Source: Chloroflexota bacterium
GTDB lineage: Bacteria; Chloroflexota; Anaerolineae; Aggregatilineales; Phototrophicaceae
DNA length: 41,137 nt
Assembly: GCA_003242205.1 (NCBI GenBank)
Contig: QGUR01000004.1
Location: 1 to 41,137 of the forward strand
Reading direction: 5' to 3'
A program made the translations under genes and the position numbers. Every line of letters begins with the position of its first letter. The first letter of the stretch is position 1. Shown here one piece after another: positions 15,942 to 23,772 of the stretch. Under the pieces are notes generated by a model that did no database searches, had not been told where the DNA came from, and worked only from the letters and a program-made list of their open reading frames with translations.

Positions 15942-17204
15942 ATGAAAAAAAAGCCCCGTTCGCGCCCGACCGCCGATAACCCGTCGTTTGAGCTTGAACT
16001 TGTCGCGATGGCGAACGGAGGCCGCGCGATGGGCTGGCACGAGCGCCGGCCCATTTTTGTGCCTTACACCATTCCGGGCGAGCGCATTCGTGCCCGGATC
16101 GTGGACGATCAGGGGCGCTTCGCCCTCGCCGAAGGGCTGACGCTGCTGGACGCCTCTGCCGACCGCGTTTACCCGCGCTGCCCGCATTTTGGGCCGGGGC
16201 GCTGTGGCCGTTGCCAGTGGCAGCACATCGACTACGCCGCCCAGCTTCTGCTCAAACAGGACGTTCTGGCCGACCAACTGGCGCGCATCGCCGGTCTTGA
16301 GGATGCGCCCGTGCGCCCCGTGCTTCCAAGCCCGGAAGAGTGGGGCTACAACTATCACATGACGCTGCTGCCGGCGGGACAGGGCCGTCTGGGCTTTCAA
16401 AGCGCGGATGGACACGGCGTGCATCCGATTGAGGAATGCCACATCATCCATCCCGAACTGCTGGCTCTGTATGACCGTCTCGACCTGAACTTTGAAGGGC
16501 TGAAACAACTCAAGCTACAGCTCGGCACGGATGGCGCGCACATGATCGTGCTGTCGATGCGCGACGATCAGGCCCCGGAACTGGAAACCGACCTGCCGAC
16601 CAGCGTCAACCTGCTGCTGGAAGATAACGAGCCGGTGAACCTGATCGGCGAATCGCACTGTCGTTACACCATCGACGGGCATACATTCCGCGTCACGGCG
16701 GGCAGCGCCTTTCGCGCCAACGTGTCGCAGTTGCCGGCGCTGGCCCGAACCGTCACCGACCTGCTCCAGTTGACCGGCTCGGAGACCGTGCTTGACCTGT
16801 ACGCAGGCGTCGGCTTCTTCAGCGCCTTTGTCGCCCCACATGCTTCGCTCGTCACTCTGGTCGAGAGCTACCCGCCCGCCGTCACGGACGCCGACGAGAA
16901 TCTGGCGACCGTTGAACACGTCGATATCGTCGAGGGCAGCGTCGAGGAAGTGCTCGCCGCGCTGGAAGAACCATACGACGCCGCGATTGTCGACCCGCCT
17001 TCTCGCGGGTTATCGAACGAAGTCGCTCAGGGGCTGCACGAAGCGGGCATCCAGCGGCTGGTTTATGTCAGCAGCGACGCGGCGGCGCTGGCCCATGACT
17101 GCAAGCGATTGGCAAAGCATGGCTTCCGGCTGGTTACCGTCCAGCCCATCGACCTCAATCCTCAGACCTACTACATCGATTCCGTCGCGCTATTCGCACG
17201 TTGA
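15942..17204 (+). CDS. RlmD/TrmA-family RNA uridine-5-methyltransferase-like protein, catalytic residues altered
   Basis: A 420-residue protein in RlmD (RumA) order. An N-terminal TRAM domain (about 10-70) precedes a 4Fe-4S site with CPHFGPGRCGRC plus the later ECHIIHP cysteine. A central domain and the SAM-binding Rossmann domain (LDLYAGVGFFSAFV, IVDPPSRGL) follow. The family methylates C5 of uridine through a Cys in the motif VSC-N/D-P and a Glu in PxTxHxE. Here the first reads YVSSDAAALAHD (Ser378 at the Cys place) and the second reads NPQTYYIDSVAL (Asp413 at the Glu place). So the fold and cofactor sites are intact but both catalytic residues differ. A TTG at 15927 overlapping the previous stop is an alternative start. 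Confidence 0.85.
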   Translation: MKKKPRSRPTADNPSFELELVAMANGGRAMGWHERRPIFVPYTIPGERIRARIVDDQGRFALAEGLTLLDASADRVYPRCPHFGPGRCGRCQWQHIDYAAQLLLKQDVLADQLARIAGLEDAPVRPVLPSPEEWGYNYHMTLLPAGQGRLGFQSADGHGVHPIEECHIIHPELLALYDRLDLNFEGLKQLKLQLGTDGAHMIVLSMRDDQAPELETDLPTSVNLLLEDNEPVNLIGESHCRYTIDGHTFRVTAGSAFRANVSQLPALARTVTDLLQLTGSETVLDLYAGVGFFSAFVAPHASLVTLVESYPPAVTDADENLATVEHVDIVEGSVEEVLAALEEPYDAAIVDPPSRGLSNEVAQGLHEAGIQRLVYVSSDAAALAHDCKRLAKHGFRLVTVQPIDLNPQTYYIDSVALFAR

Positions 17205-17251
17205 TGTGCAAAATAACCATAATAAAACCGAAAATCTCGTAATCAGCCTGC

Positions 17252-17279
17252 TTGACATTCTTTCAAAATTTCCCATAAA
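17252..17279 (+). promoter_or_regulatory. Sigma-70-type promoter of the cold-shock gene
   Basis: A perfect TTGACA (17252-17257) is followed after 16 bases by CATAAA (17274-17279). The local sequence is clearly richer in A and T than its surroundings. Confidence 0.65.
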
Positions 17280-17297
17280 CTCTTTCTCATAGCCTGA

Positions 17298-17335
17298 GCG
17301 TAAGCCGGGCTTATGCTTCACGTCCTGGCGGGACG
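17298..17335 (+). promoter_or_regulatory. Two hairpins in the cold-shock 5' leader
   Basis: GCGTAAGCC pairs with GGCTTATGC (17298-17316, one G-U) and CGTCC pairs with GGACG (17321-17335). They lie in a leader of roughly 95 bases. Cold-shock mRNAs often have a long structured leader that refolds with temperature, but whether these hairpins do so is inference. Confidence 0.45.
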
Positions 17336-17380
17336 CGACGGCTGGTTACGAAGCATTAGCACAACGGAGTTCGTAGAGAG

Positions 17381-17590
17381 ATGTCTCAACGCATTGAGGG
17401 TGTGGTGAAGTGGTTCAGCGCCGAAAAGGGCTACGGCTTCATCACGCACGAGAACGGATCGGATGTCTTCGTCCACTACACCGCCATTCAAGGCAGTGGC
17501 TATCGCAAACTTGAAGCGGGGGACCGGGTGGAATTTGAAATCACCGAAGGCCCGAAGGGGAAGCAGGCCAGCTCAGTCGTTACACTCTAA
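17381..17590 (+). CDS. Cold-shock domain protein (CspA family)
   Basis: A 69-residue single cold-shock domain. The RNA-binding motifs RNP1 (KGYGFITHE) and RNP2 (VFVHYTAI) and the opening GVVKWFSAEKGYGF are intact. It binds single-stranded RNA/DNA and acts as an RNA chaperone or anti-terminator. It is monocistronic: its own promoter at 17252 and a clean intrinsic terminator at 17735 bracket it. Which cold-shock paralogue it is cannot be told from the sequence. Confidence 0.95.
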   Translation: MSQRIEGVVKWFSAEKGYGFITHENGSDVFVHYTAIQGSGYRKLEAGDRVEFEITEGPKGKQASSVVTL

Positions 17591-17734
17591 CAACCTCTGC
17601 GTGTGAAAGCGTCTCGCGCCGGTCAGCTACCCGGCGACAACAGGCGCTCAGGTTCCGACAATTTACATTCCGGTCCTCGCTGTAGCCGTCACGTCGTGCT
17701 ACCCTTAATGCGAGGGGCAGATACGCGAATTCAT

Positions 17735-17767
17735 TAGCCCTTTCCAGTTGCGAAAGGGCTATTTTTT
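17735..17767 (+). terminator. Intrinsic terminator between the cold-shock gene and the IMPase gene
   Basis: TAGCCCTTT (17735-17743) and AAAGGGCTA (17753-17761) form a nine-pair stem followed by six T. It ends only 20 bases before the IMPase start at 17787 and 3 bases before its ribosome-binding site GGAAAGGA. Confidence 0.9.
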
Positions 17768-17786
17768 GTTGGAAAGGATTGCCAGA

Positions 17787-18587
17787 ATGGATCTGCAGAA
17801 AGTGCGCGCCACCGCCGAAAGCATTGCCCGCGACGCCGGCGAGGTGCTGATGCGCCACTGGATGAAGCCGCACACGGAAGTGACCAAGAAGAACATCTAT
17901 GACATCGTGACCGACGGCGACAAGGCTTCAGAAGCGGTGATTGTCGCCGCTCTGCGCGAGGCGTTTCCCGACCATCACATCGTCAGCGAAGAAGGCGGCG
18001 GAACCGACCTGTCGGCGCACGAGGCAGATTATTACTGGTATATCGACCCGATCGACGGCACGACCAATTTTGCCCACAATCTGCCGCATTTTTCGATCAG
18101 TATCGCGCTGGCCGGCAGGGATCGCGTGCCGCTGGTCGGAGTTGTTCTCAATCCGGTCACGGGCGAGATGTTCAGCGCCGCACGCGGGCACGGCGCGACG
18201 CTCGGCGGCGAACCGATTCGCGTTACCAACACGCCCGCGCTCGATCAGGCGCTGCTGGCGACCGGCTTTTCGACCGACAAACAGGCGGCGCTGGAAGCGA
18301 TAGCCCACTGGCGCGCGATGATCGCGCGCGCCCGCGACCTGCGCCGGTTGGGTTCAGCCGCGCTCGACCTGTGCTACGTGGCCTGTGGGCGGCTGGACGG
18401 ATTCTGGGAAAGCGACATCAACGGCTGGGACGTGCAGGCCGGTATCCTGATCGTCGACGAGGCGGGCGGCAAAACGTCGGATTATTCCGGCGGCACGGAA
18501 AAGCTCTACACCGGGAAAGAAGTGTTAGCCAGCAACGGGCACATCCACGAAGCAATGCTCGATGTGCTCCGCCAGCCTGTGCGGTAG
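17787..18587 (+). CDS. Inositol monophosphatase family protein
   Basis: A 266-residue Mg2+-dependent phosphatase. The metal-binding residues are seen in VSEEGGG, motif A DPIDGTTNFAHNLP and motif B WDVQAGILIVDEAGG, with the LRRLGSAALDLCYVACGRLD strand between them. The family hydrolyses myo-inositol phosphates and related sugar phosphates; the substrate here is unknown. The ATG at 17787 has GGAAAGGA nine bases upstream, so I take this over the upstream in-frame TTG at 17748, which lies inside the terminator hairpin. No clear promoter is visible between that terminator and the gene. Confidence 0.92.
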   Translation: MDLQKVRATAESIARDAGEVLMRHWMKPHTEVTKKNIYDIVTDGDKASEAVIVAALREAFPDHHIVSEEGGGTDLSAHEADYYWYIDPIDGTTNFAHNLPHFSISIALAGRDRVPLVGVVLNPVTGEMFSAARGHGATLGGEPIRVTNTPALDQALLATGFSTDKQAALEAIAHWRAMIARARDLRRLGSAALDLCYVACGRLDGFWESDINGWDVQAGILIVDEAGGKTSDYSGGTEKLYTGKEVLASNGHIHEAMLDVLRQPVR

Positions 18588-18616
18588 CGTGTCGAAACCC
18601 GGCGCTGCCAAACAGT

Positions 18617-18646
18617 AGAGGGGCAGGCCATGCGCCTTGCCCCTCT
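18617..18646. terminator. Hairpin between convergent IMPase and serA genes
   Basis: AGAGGGGCAGGC pairs with GCCTTGCCCCTCT with one bulge. There is no T-run on either side, so it is a probable transcript end or RNA-stabilising hairpin rather than a classical terminator. Confidence 0.55.
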
Positions 18647-18702
18647 CGTGACCGCGTTCGTTCTCATGAGCATCATGCCAGCGGAAGCTGGATGATATGC
18701 CG

Positions 18703-19680
18703 TCAACCCTCGCGGCGGGCTTCCAGCACCTCCGGGTTGATCACATTGCGAAATTCGCCGCGTAGCAATGCCCCGACGATCAACTCGGCGGCTTCGACCG
18801 CCACGGCGATCTGCGCGTCCTCGGTGCTGGCGGCCAGATGCGGTGTGTGAACCACCCCCGGCAGGCCGATCAGCGGGTTGTCCGGCTCCGGCGGTTCCTG
18901 CGCGTACACATCCAGCGCCGCGCCTGCCACCTGCCCGCTGCGAATCGCTTCGGCCAGATCCGCTTCATTGATGAGCGCGCCACGCGCCGCGTTGATGATG
19001 CGAACGCCGCGCTTCATCCGCGCCAGCGTTTCGCGGTTGATCATGTTGCGCGTTTCCTCGGTGATGACGCTGTGCAGGCTGATGAAGTCCGAGCGCTGGT
19101 ACAGGTCGTCGAGGCTCACCAGTTCGACGCCGAAATCGGCGGCGAGATCGGCGGGAACATAGGGATCGTGCGCGATGACGGTCATCTCGAACGCCAGCGC
19201 GCGCTTTGCCAGCGCGCGGCCAATGCGCCCGAAACCGATGATTCCGAGCGTCTTGCCGCGCAATTCGACGCCCATGAAGGACTTGCGATCCCACTTGCCC
19301 TCGCGCATCGAAATTTCAGCTTCGGGAATGTGGCGGGCCAGCGCCAGCATCAGCCCGAAGGTGTGTTCGGCGGTAGCGATGGTATTGCCGTCCGGCGTGT
19401 TCATCACCACCACGCCGCGCGCGCTTGCGGTCGCCACGTCGACGTTATCGACGCCGACGCCCGCGCGGGCGATCAGCCGCAGGTTGGGCGCTGCTTCCAG
19501 CATTTCGGCATCGACTTTGGTCGCGCTGCGGATGATGAGCGCGTCGGCGTCGGCAATTGCCGCCAGCGTTTCGGCCCGTGACATCTGTCCGGGCGCGGTT
19601 ACACGAAGCCCATCCGCCGCGCCAAGCACATCGAGCGCGGACGGATGGACGTTGTCAGGCACAAGCACGTGATAAGGCAT
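18703..19680 (-). CDS. serA: D-3-phosphoglycerate dehydrogenase, short form
   Basis: A 325-residue D-2-hydroxyacid dehydrogenase. It has the N-terminal substrate half (IIRSATKVDAEML, ARAGVGVDNVDV) and the NAD-binding GFGRIGRALAKRAL. The catalytic residues lie in NAARGALINEADL (Arg) and the following Glu, with His in VHTPHLAAST. It oxidises 3-phosphoglycerate in the first step of serine synthesis. At 325 residues it lacks the C-terminal regulatory ACT and intervening domains of longer SerA enzymes, so feedback control by serine through ACT is not expected. It follows the aminotransferase gene by 23 bases in the same operon. Confidence 0.88.
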   Translation of the reverse strand: MPYHVLVPDNVHPSALDVLGAADGLRVTAPGQMSRAETLAAIADADALIIRSATKVDAEMLEAAPNLRLIARAGVGVDNVDVATASARGVVVMNTPDGNTIATAEHTFGLMLALARHIPEAEISMREGKWDRKSFMGVELRGKTLGIIGFGRIGRALAKRALAFEMTVIAHDPYVPADLAADFGVELVSLDDLYQRSDFISLHSVITEETRNMINRETLARMKRGVRIINAARGALINEADLAEAIRSGQVAGAALDVYAQEPPEPDNPLIGLPGVVHTPHLAASTEDAQIAVAVEAAELIVGALLRGEFRNVINPEVLEARREG

Positions 19681-19703
19681 GTATGTCCTCGTGATCCAGG
19701 TGG

Positions 19704-20789
19704 TTATGCGGCCAGAAACTCATCCAGCCCGCTAAGCACCTCTTCCAGTGTCGCCACCTGCATGTCGCCCATGTGGGCAATGCGGAAGGTCTTGCCCTTG
19801 AGCTTGCCATAGCCTTTGTCCATGGTGAAGCCCTTGCCCGCCATGAACTTCGCCATTTCATTCACGTCGATGCCGCGGTCGTTGGAGACGGCGGTCACCG
19901 TCGGCGACCAGTAGCCTTCCTGCGCGAAGATGCTGAAACCGCGGTCGATCGCCCACGTGGTCGTCATGTCGCGCATGTACAGATGGCGCTTCCAGCGATT
20001 CTCCAGCCCTTCGGCCAGAACGTCCTGCAACTGGCGTTCGGCGGCGAACATCAGGGAAATCGGCGGTGTCGATGGCGTGTTATTCTTTTGCAGGCCCGCC
20101 TCAATCTCCAGAAAGTCGAAGTAATAGCCGCGATACGGCACCTGCTTCGCGCGTTCGATCACGCGGTCGCTGACGCTGGCGAGCGCCAGACCGGGCGGCA
20201 ACGCGAAGGCCTTCTGCGACGACGTCAGCGCCATGTCGATGCCCCACTCATCGGCGCGCAGTTCCGCACCGAGCCAGCCGCTGACCGTATCGACGAGAAT
20301 CAGCGTCTCTTCGTAGGGACGAATGACCTCGGCAATTTCACGAACCGGGTTGGTCACGCCTGTGCTGGTTTCGTTGTGCACGAAACAGACGGCGTCATAG
20401 CGTTCCTTCTTCAGCGCCTCGGCAACCATCTCCGGCGTGTGGGCACGGCCCCACGGCACTTCGATCACATCGACCTGCTTGCCGTTAGCGCGACTGACAT
20501 GCGCCCAGCGCTCGCTGAACGCGCCGCCGACCAGATGCAGCACCTTGCGATCATCTCGAATACAGTTGCGCGAAGCGCCTTCCCACAAGCCCGTACCCGA
20601 CGCGCCGACCAAAAAGACGCGAGACTGGGTGAGAAATGCCTGTTTGAGCAGTTCCTGCAGGCGCGCAAACAACTCCGCGAACGCAGTCGAACGGTGGCCG
20701 ATCATCCATTCGGTCTGCGCTTCAAGGATTTCGGGGCGCACCTCTACGGGGCCGGGAATCACCAGCCGCTTGTGGTTGTCGTTACGCAT
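19704..20789 (-). CDS. Class V aminotransferase (phosphoserine / alanine-glyoxylate type)
   Basis: A 361-residue PLP enzyme of fold type I, class V. The N-terminal VIPGPVEVRPEIL, the phosphate/PLP loop VGASGTGLWEGA, VHNETSTGVTNPV, the PLP-binding Asp in LILVDTVSGWLG and the Schiff-base Lys in SSQKAFALPPGLA are all present. The family covers serine-glyoxylate, alanine-glyoxylate and an archaeal-type phosphoserine aminotransferase. Co-transcription ahead of serA suggests it supplies the second step of serine synthesis, 3-phosphohydroxypyruvate to phosphoserine. The name serC is withheld because the family is functionally mixed. Confidence 0.88.
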   Translation of the reverse strand: MRNDNHKRLVIPGPVEVRPEILEAQTEWMIGHRSTAFAELFARLQELLKQAFLTQSRVFLVGASGTGLWEGASRNCIRDDRKVLHLVGGAFSERWAHVSRANGKQVDVIEVPWGRAHTPEMVAEALKKERYDAVCFVHNETSTGVTNPVREIAEVIRPYEETLILVDTVSGWLGAELRADEWGIDMALTSSQKAFALPPGLALASVSDRVIERAKQVPYRGYYFDFLEIEAGLQKNNTPSTPPISLMFAAERQLQDVLAEGLENRWKRHLYMRDMTTTWAIDRGFSIFAQEGYWSPTVTAVSNDRGIDVNEMAKFMAGKGFTMDKGYGKLKGKTFRIAHMGDMQVATLEEVLSGLDEFLAA

Positions 20790-20946
20790 GATCCCTCTGT
20801 GATTTAGGCAAAAACGGGTACGGTGTCATTGTAGCAATGGCGAAACAATATTCAACACAAACGCCATCCGGGAGAATTCGCATATTTCGCACAAAGCGAA
20901 GCGCCGAAAATGACGCCGGCAGGTGCTTGAGCCATAGCCGTACCCG

Positions 20947-21570
20947 CTACGACGTGGTCGCAACCGGCTGGCGCAGGATGGTTTTCAGCTTCTCCGGCGC
21001 GGTGCGATTCGGGTCGCTCAGATAAATCTCGTGATGTTTGCCTCTCAGCGCGTAGCCCTGTTCCATAATGTAGTCGTGCATCCGCGCAATGGTTGGGGCT
21101 TCGGCGTCATACGGCCCGATGTGCATGATCTGAACGCTAAGCCCTTCGTCGTAGGTCTCAAAGCGCACGCGGGAAAGCGCGGGCAGCGCTTTCTTGCGCG
21201 CGACCTCATCCCGAATCTGCTCGACCAGCGCTTCGCTGACGTACTCAGGCTGCATGATCATGAGCGTCCACTGCCACGAGTCTTTGTCGAGCGTCGTATA
21301 CGCAGCCATATCTTCCGCCCACCACAGGCCCTCCAACGGCATGACGCCGTAATCGATGCCTTGTTGCTTGCGAACGGCGAATTTCAGCGGATAGGAAAGG
21401 CCATAGAGCGCTTCAGTGGCTTCCTTGAAAGCCGGAGACGTGTTGGGATTACCCGCGCCGTCGATCATCAGAAAACGCATGGGCGGCACGGTCACAATGG
21501 AGAAAGACTTGCTCGACGGATTGTAAAACTCCGCCAGTTGTTTCTTGAGGTCAACTTTTCCGGACATCAT
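20947..21570 (-). CDS. GyrI-like small-molecule-binding domain protein
   Basis: A 207-residue protein of the GyrI-like / COG4832 type. Recognisable pieces are the N-terminal KVDLKKQLAEFYNPSSK, PPMRFLMIDGAGNPN, the central LEGLWW and the C-terminal VQIMHIGPYDAEAPTIARM with LRGKHHEIYLSDPNRTAPEKLKT, cited here in fragments. Members form a SHS2-fold pocket for hydrophobic molecules and some hydrolyse or sequester xenobiotics. No DNA-binding domain is attached. A good AAAGGAG precedes a double ATG start. It stands alone, divergent from rho. Confidence 0.85.
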   Translation of the reverse strand: MMSGKVDLKKQLAEFYNPSSKSFSIVTVPPMRFLMIDGAGNPNTSPAFKEATEALYGLSYPLKFAVRKQQGIDYGVMPLEGLWWAEDMAAYTTLDKDSWQWTLMIMQPEYVSEALVEQIRDEVARKKALPALSRVRFETYDEGLSVQIMHIGPYDAEAPTIARMHDYIMEQGYALRGKHHEIYLSDPNRTAPEKLKTILRQPVATTS

Positions 21571-21713
21571 TCGCTCCTTTGCCGGGTCAGCACGCCCGCT
21601 GAATTCTATCGCCGTTGCCCTGATTTCAGATGCAGTACACCGGCATTAGCCGTACGAACATGACCTGCAGCCAGCACAAACTACGAATTTTGACACTTCT
21701 ACGAAACTTACGT

Positions 21714-21742
21714 TTGACCTTGAACAAAAGCTATGCTATAGT
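21714..21742 (+). promoter_or_regulatory. Strong promoter of rho with extended -10
   Basis: TTGACC (21714-21719) is followed after 17 bases by TATAGT (21737-21742), with TG at 21734-21735. The start would be near 21749, leaving a leader of about 320 bases before rho. Confidence 0.75.
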
Positions 21743-21748
21743 GCAGAA

Positions 21749-22068
21749 ACAACGGGTTTCAAACCGCGTTTCTTCTCAACACCTACACGAATCATCTGAC
21801 TACTGAACACGAACAAACAGCCGTTTTGAGGCGGTGGCGACAACATATATTGTCCCGGCAAACATTCCGCAGTACGGAACCGGCCCTGTCATGCCCCATA
21901 TGGTCTGATTGCCGATAACGGGTCTGCCCAGTAAGCCTTTTGGGCGTCGCTCATCCAAACTCACTTCCAGCGTAAGAGCGTCATGTTGCATATCACGCAC
22001 AACACCGGGCAGGCTATCTCATAAACAATAAGGATTGAAATATCAAGCGACCAGAGAAAGGGAGGCGG
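21749..22068 (+). promoter_or_regulatory. Long untranslated leader of rho
   Basis: About 320 bases with no convincing gene. Inverted repeats include GACAA/TTGTC around CATATA (near 21838-21853) and CCCA/TGGG near 21928. In Escherichia coli the rho leader is the site of Rho-dependent autoregulation. A similar role here is inference from length and position only. Confidence 0.4.
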
Positions 22069-23412
22069 GTGGAGCCGCGCACAAAGCCAGCCCCACCAAA
22101 GGAAATGACTACCAGAGACAACTTGATGGATATCGCCCAACTGGAACAGAAAACTCTCGACGAGTTGCGGCGCATGGCGCGAGAAGCCGGCATTCCGTCC
22201 TACAGCCGTCTGAAGAAGCAGGATTTGATGCTGGCTATCCTGCGCGACCAGGCCGAACGGCAGGGATATAAACTGCGCGGCGGCGTGCTCGAAATCGTGG
22301 ATGACGGCATTGGCTTCCTGCGCGCCGAGAAGTATTTGCCCGGCCCGAACGATATTTACGTCAGCCAGACGCAGATCAAGCGCTTTAACCTGCGAACGGG
22401 TGACATGGTCGTCGGGCAGGTGCGCGCGCCCAAGGACTCGGAAAAATATTTTGGCCTTCTGCGGGTCGAATCGGTCAACGGCATGAACCCCGAAGAGGCC
22501 AAGGTTCGTCCGCATTTCGAAGACCTGACCCCGATTTTTCCACTCGAACGATTTGATCTTGAAACCAACCCGCGCATCCTGTCGACACGCCTGCTCAATC
22601 TGATCGCCCCGATTGGGCGCGGCCAGCGCGGTCTGATCGTCTCCCCGCCAAAAGCGGGTAAGACAACCGTGCTCAAGGACATCGCCAACGCGATCAGCGA
22701 AAAATATCAGGATGTGCATCTCATGATCGCGCTGATCGGCGAGCGTCCGGAAGAAGTCACGGATATGGATCGCTCGGTGGACGCGGAGGTCATCGCCTCG
22801 ACGTTCGACGACCCGGTGCAGCACCACGTGCGCGTCGCCGAAATGGCGCTCAACCGTGCCAAGCGGCTGGTCGAAATCAAGCGCCATGTCGTCGTGCTGC
22901 TCGACAGCATCACGCGCCTGGCGCGCGCCTACAATCTGGTTGTGCCACCCAGCGGTCGCACCCTGACCGGCGGTCTCGATCCTTCGGCCATTCACCCGCC
23001 AAAGCGCATCTTTGGCGCGGCGCGCAACGTCGAAGAAGGTGGCAGCCTGACGATCGTCGCCACCTGTCTGGTGAATACCGGCAGCAAAATGGACGACGTG
23101 ATCTACGAGGAATTCAAAGGAACCGGCAATATGGAGCTGCACCTCAGCCGCAAGCTGCAGGAGCGCCGCATATTCCCGGCCTTCGACATCGAGCAGTCGT
23201 CGACGCGGCGTGAAGAGCTGCTGCTTGGGCCGGACGTGCTCCAGCGCGTCTACACGCTGCGCCGCATGTGGGCGCATCTGGCGGAAGACCCGGATCTCGG
23301 CCCGGTTGGCGCGACCGAGCAGTTGCTCAACCAGTTCCGCCATACCGAAACGAACGAGGAGTTCCTCAACCAGCTTCCGGGAGCGGGCAACAACTCGCGC
23401 AGCGGGTTCTAA
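22069..23412 (+). CDS. rho: Transcription termination factor Rho
   Basis: A 447-residue hexameric RNA helicase/translocase. An N-terminal helical domain (LEQKTLDELRRMAREAGIP) is followed by the cold-shock-like RNA-binding domain (GVLEIVDDGIGFLRAEKYLPG, cited in part; IKRFNLRTGDMVVGQVR). The ATPase core has Walker A SPPKAGKTT, Walker B region VVVLLDSITRLARAYN, the Q-loop GRTLTGGLDP and the R-loop GTGNMELHLSR. All ATPase and RNA-contact motifs look intact. The frame is open from the GTG at 22069 (GGAGG just upstream, close spacing); ATG codons at 22105 and 22126 are possible starts. It has a very long leader and its own promoter. Confidence 0.96.
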   Translation: MEPRTKPAPPKEMTTRDNLMDIAQLEQKTLDELRRMAREAGIPSYSRLKKQDLMLAILRDQAERQGYKLRGGVLEIVDDGIGFLRAEKYLPGPNDIYVSQTQIKRFNLRTGDMVVGQVRAPKDSEKYFGLLRVESVNGMNPEEAKVRPHFEDLTPIFPLERFDLETNPRILSTRLLNLIAPIGRGQRGLIVSPPKAGKTTVLKDIANAISEKYQDVHLMIALIGERPEEVTDMDRSVDAEVIASTFDDPVQHHVRVAEMALNRAKRLVEIKRHVVVLLDSITRLARAYNLVVPPSGRTLTGGLDPSAIHPPKRIFGAARNVEEGGSLTIVATCLVNTGSKMDDVIYEEFKGTGNMELHLSRKLQERRIFPAFDIEQSSTRREELLLGPDVLQRVYTLRRMWAHLAEDPDLGPVGATEQLLNQFRHTETNEEFLNQLPGAGNNSRSGF

Positions 23413-23541
23413 CACAAGGCCCTCATCCCCGGTTCCTAAGCATCCCGTGCCCCATAACCCTTTGGGATGCACCGGGAGATACACCACTGAACCAAGCCCC
23501 TCCCCTGCCTGCGCCTGATAAAAAAGGCCTCGCATGGGAGG

Positions 23542-23556
23542 GTAATTTTAAATTAC
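23542..23556. repeat. Perfect 15-base palindrome between rho and efp
   Basis: GTAATTT-T-AAATTAC is a seven-base perfect inverted repeat around one base. It stands in an AT-rich patch 40 bases upstream of the efp -10 element, so it could be an operator. The rest of the 360-base rho-efp gap holds a hairpin GCATCCC/GGGATGC (near 23439) after rho, the efp promoter and a GGATCG/CGATCC hairpin just before efp. Confidence 0.4.
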
Positions 23557-23595
23557 GGAGGTTCAAGCCCTCTCTATACATTCGGGCTACATATT

Positions 23596-23604
23596 TGATA
23601 TACT
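23596..23604 (+). promoter_or_regulatory. Extended -10 promoter of efp
   Basis: TGATATACT gives TATACT with the TGn extension. No good -35 is seen at normal spacing. The leader to the ATG at 23773 would be about 160 bases. Confidence 0.55.
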
Positions 23605-23772
23605 GCTCGCGGTGATCCACGCTGGCAGACTGCTCACACGCCTCTCTCTGATGCTCGTTTCGCCTCTACAAGCGAGGCTCTGGTTTCCACATGACACCCC
23701 GGAGAGATCCGAGCGCTGCCAGGTATGGATCGCTGTGCCGATCCCATAATACGTTGAGAAAGAAAACAGCCT

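Noticed and set aside
21800..22000. A 66-codon minus-strand frame in the rho leader
   Set aside because: No ribosome-binding site or recognisable motif; it overlaps the transcribed leader of rho.
21961..23535. A 524-codon minus-strand open frame opposite rho
   Set aside because: Rho on the plus strand has every family motif; the antisense frame has none and is a by-product of codon bias. The same holds for long antisense frames opposite the protease (7773-9059), yihY (31380-32507) and the cyclases.
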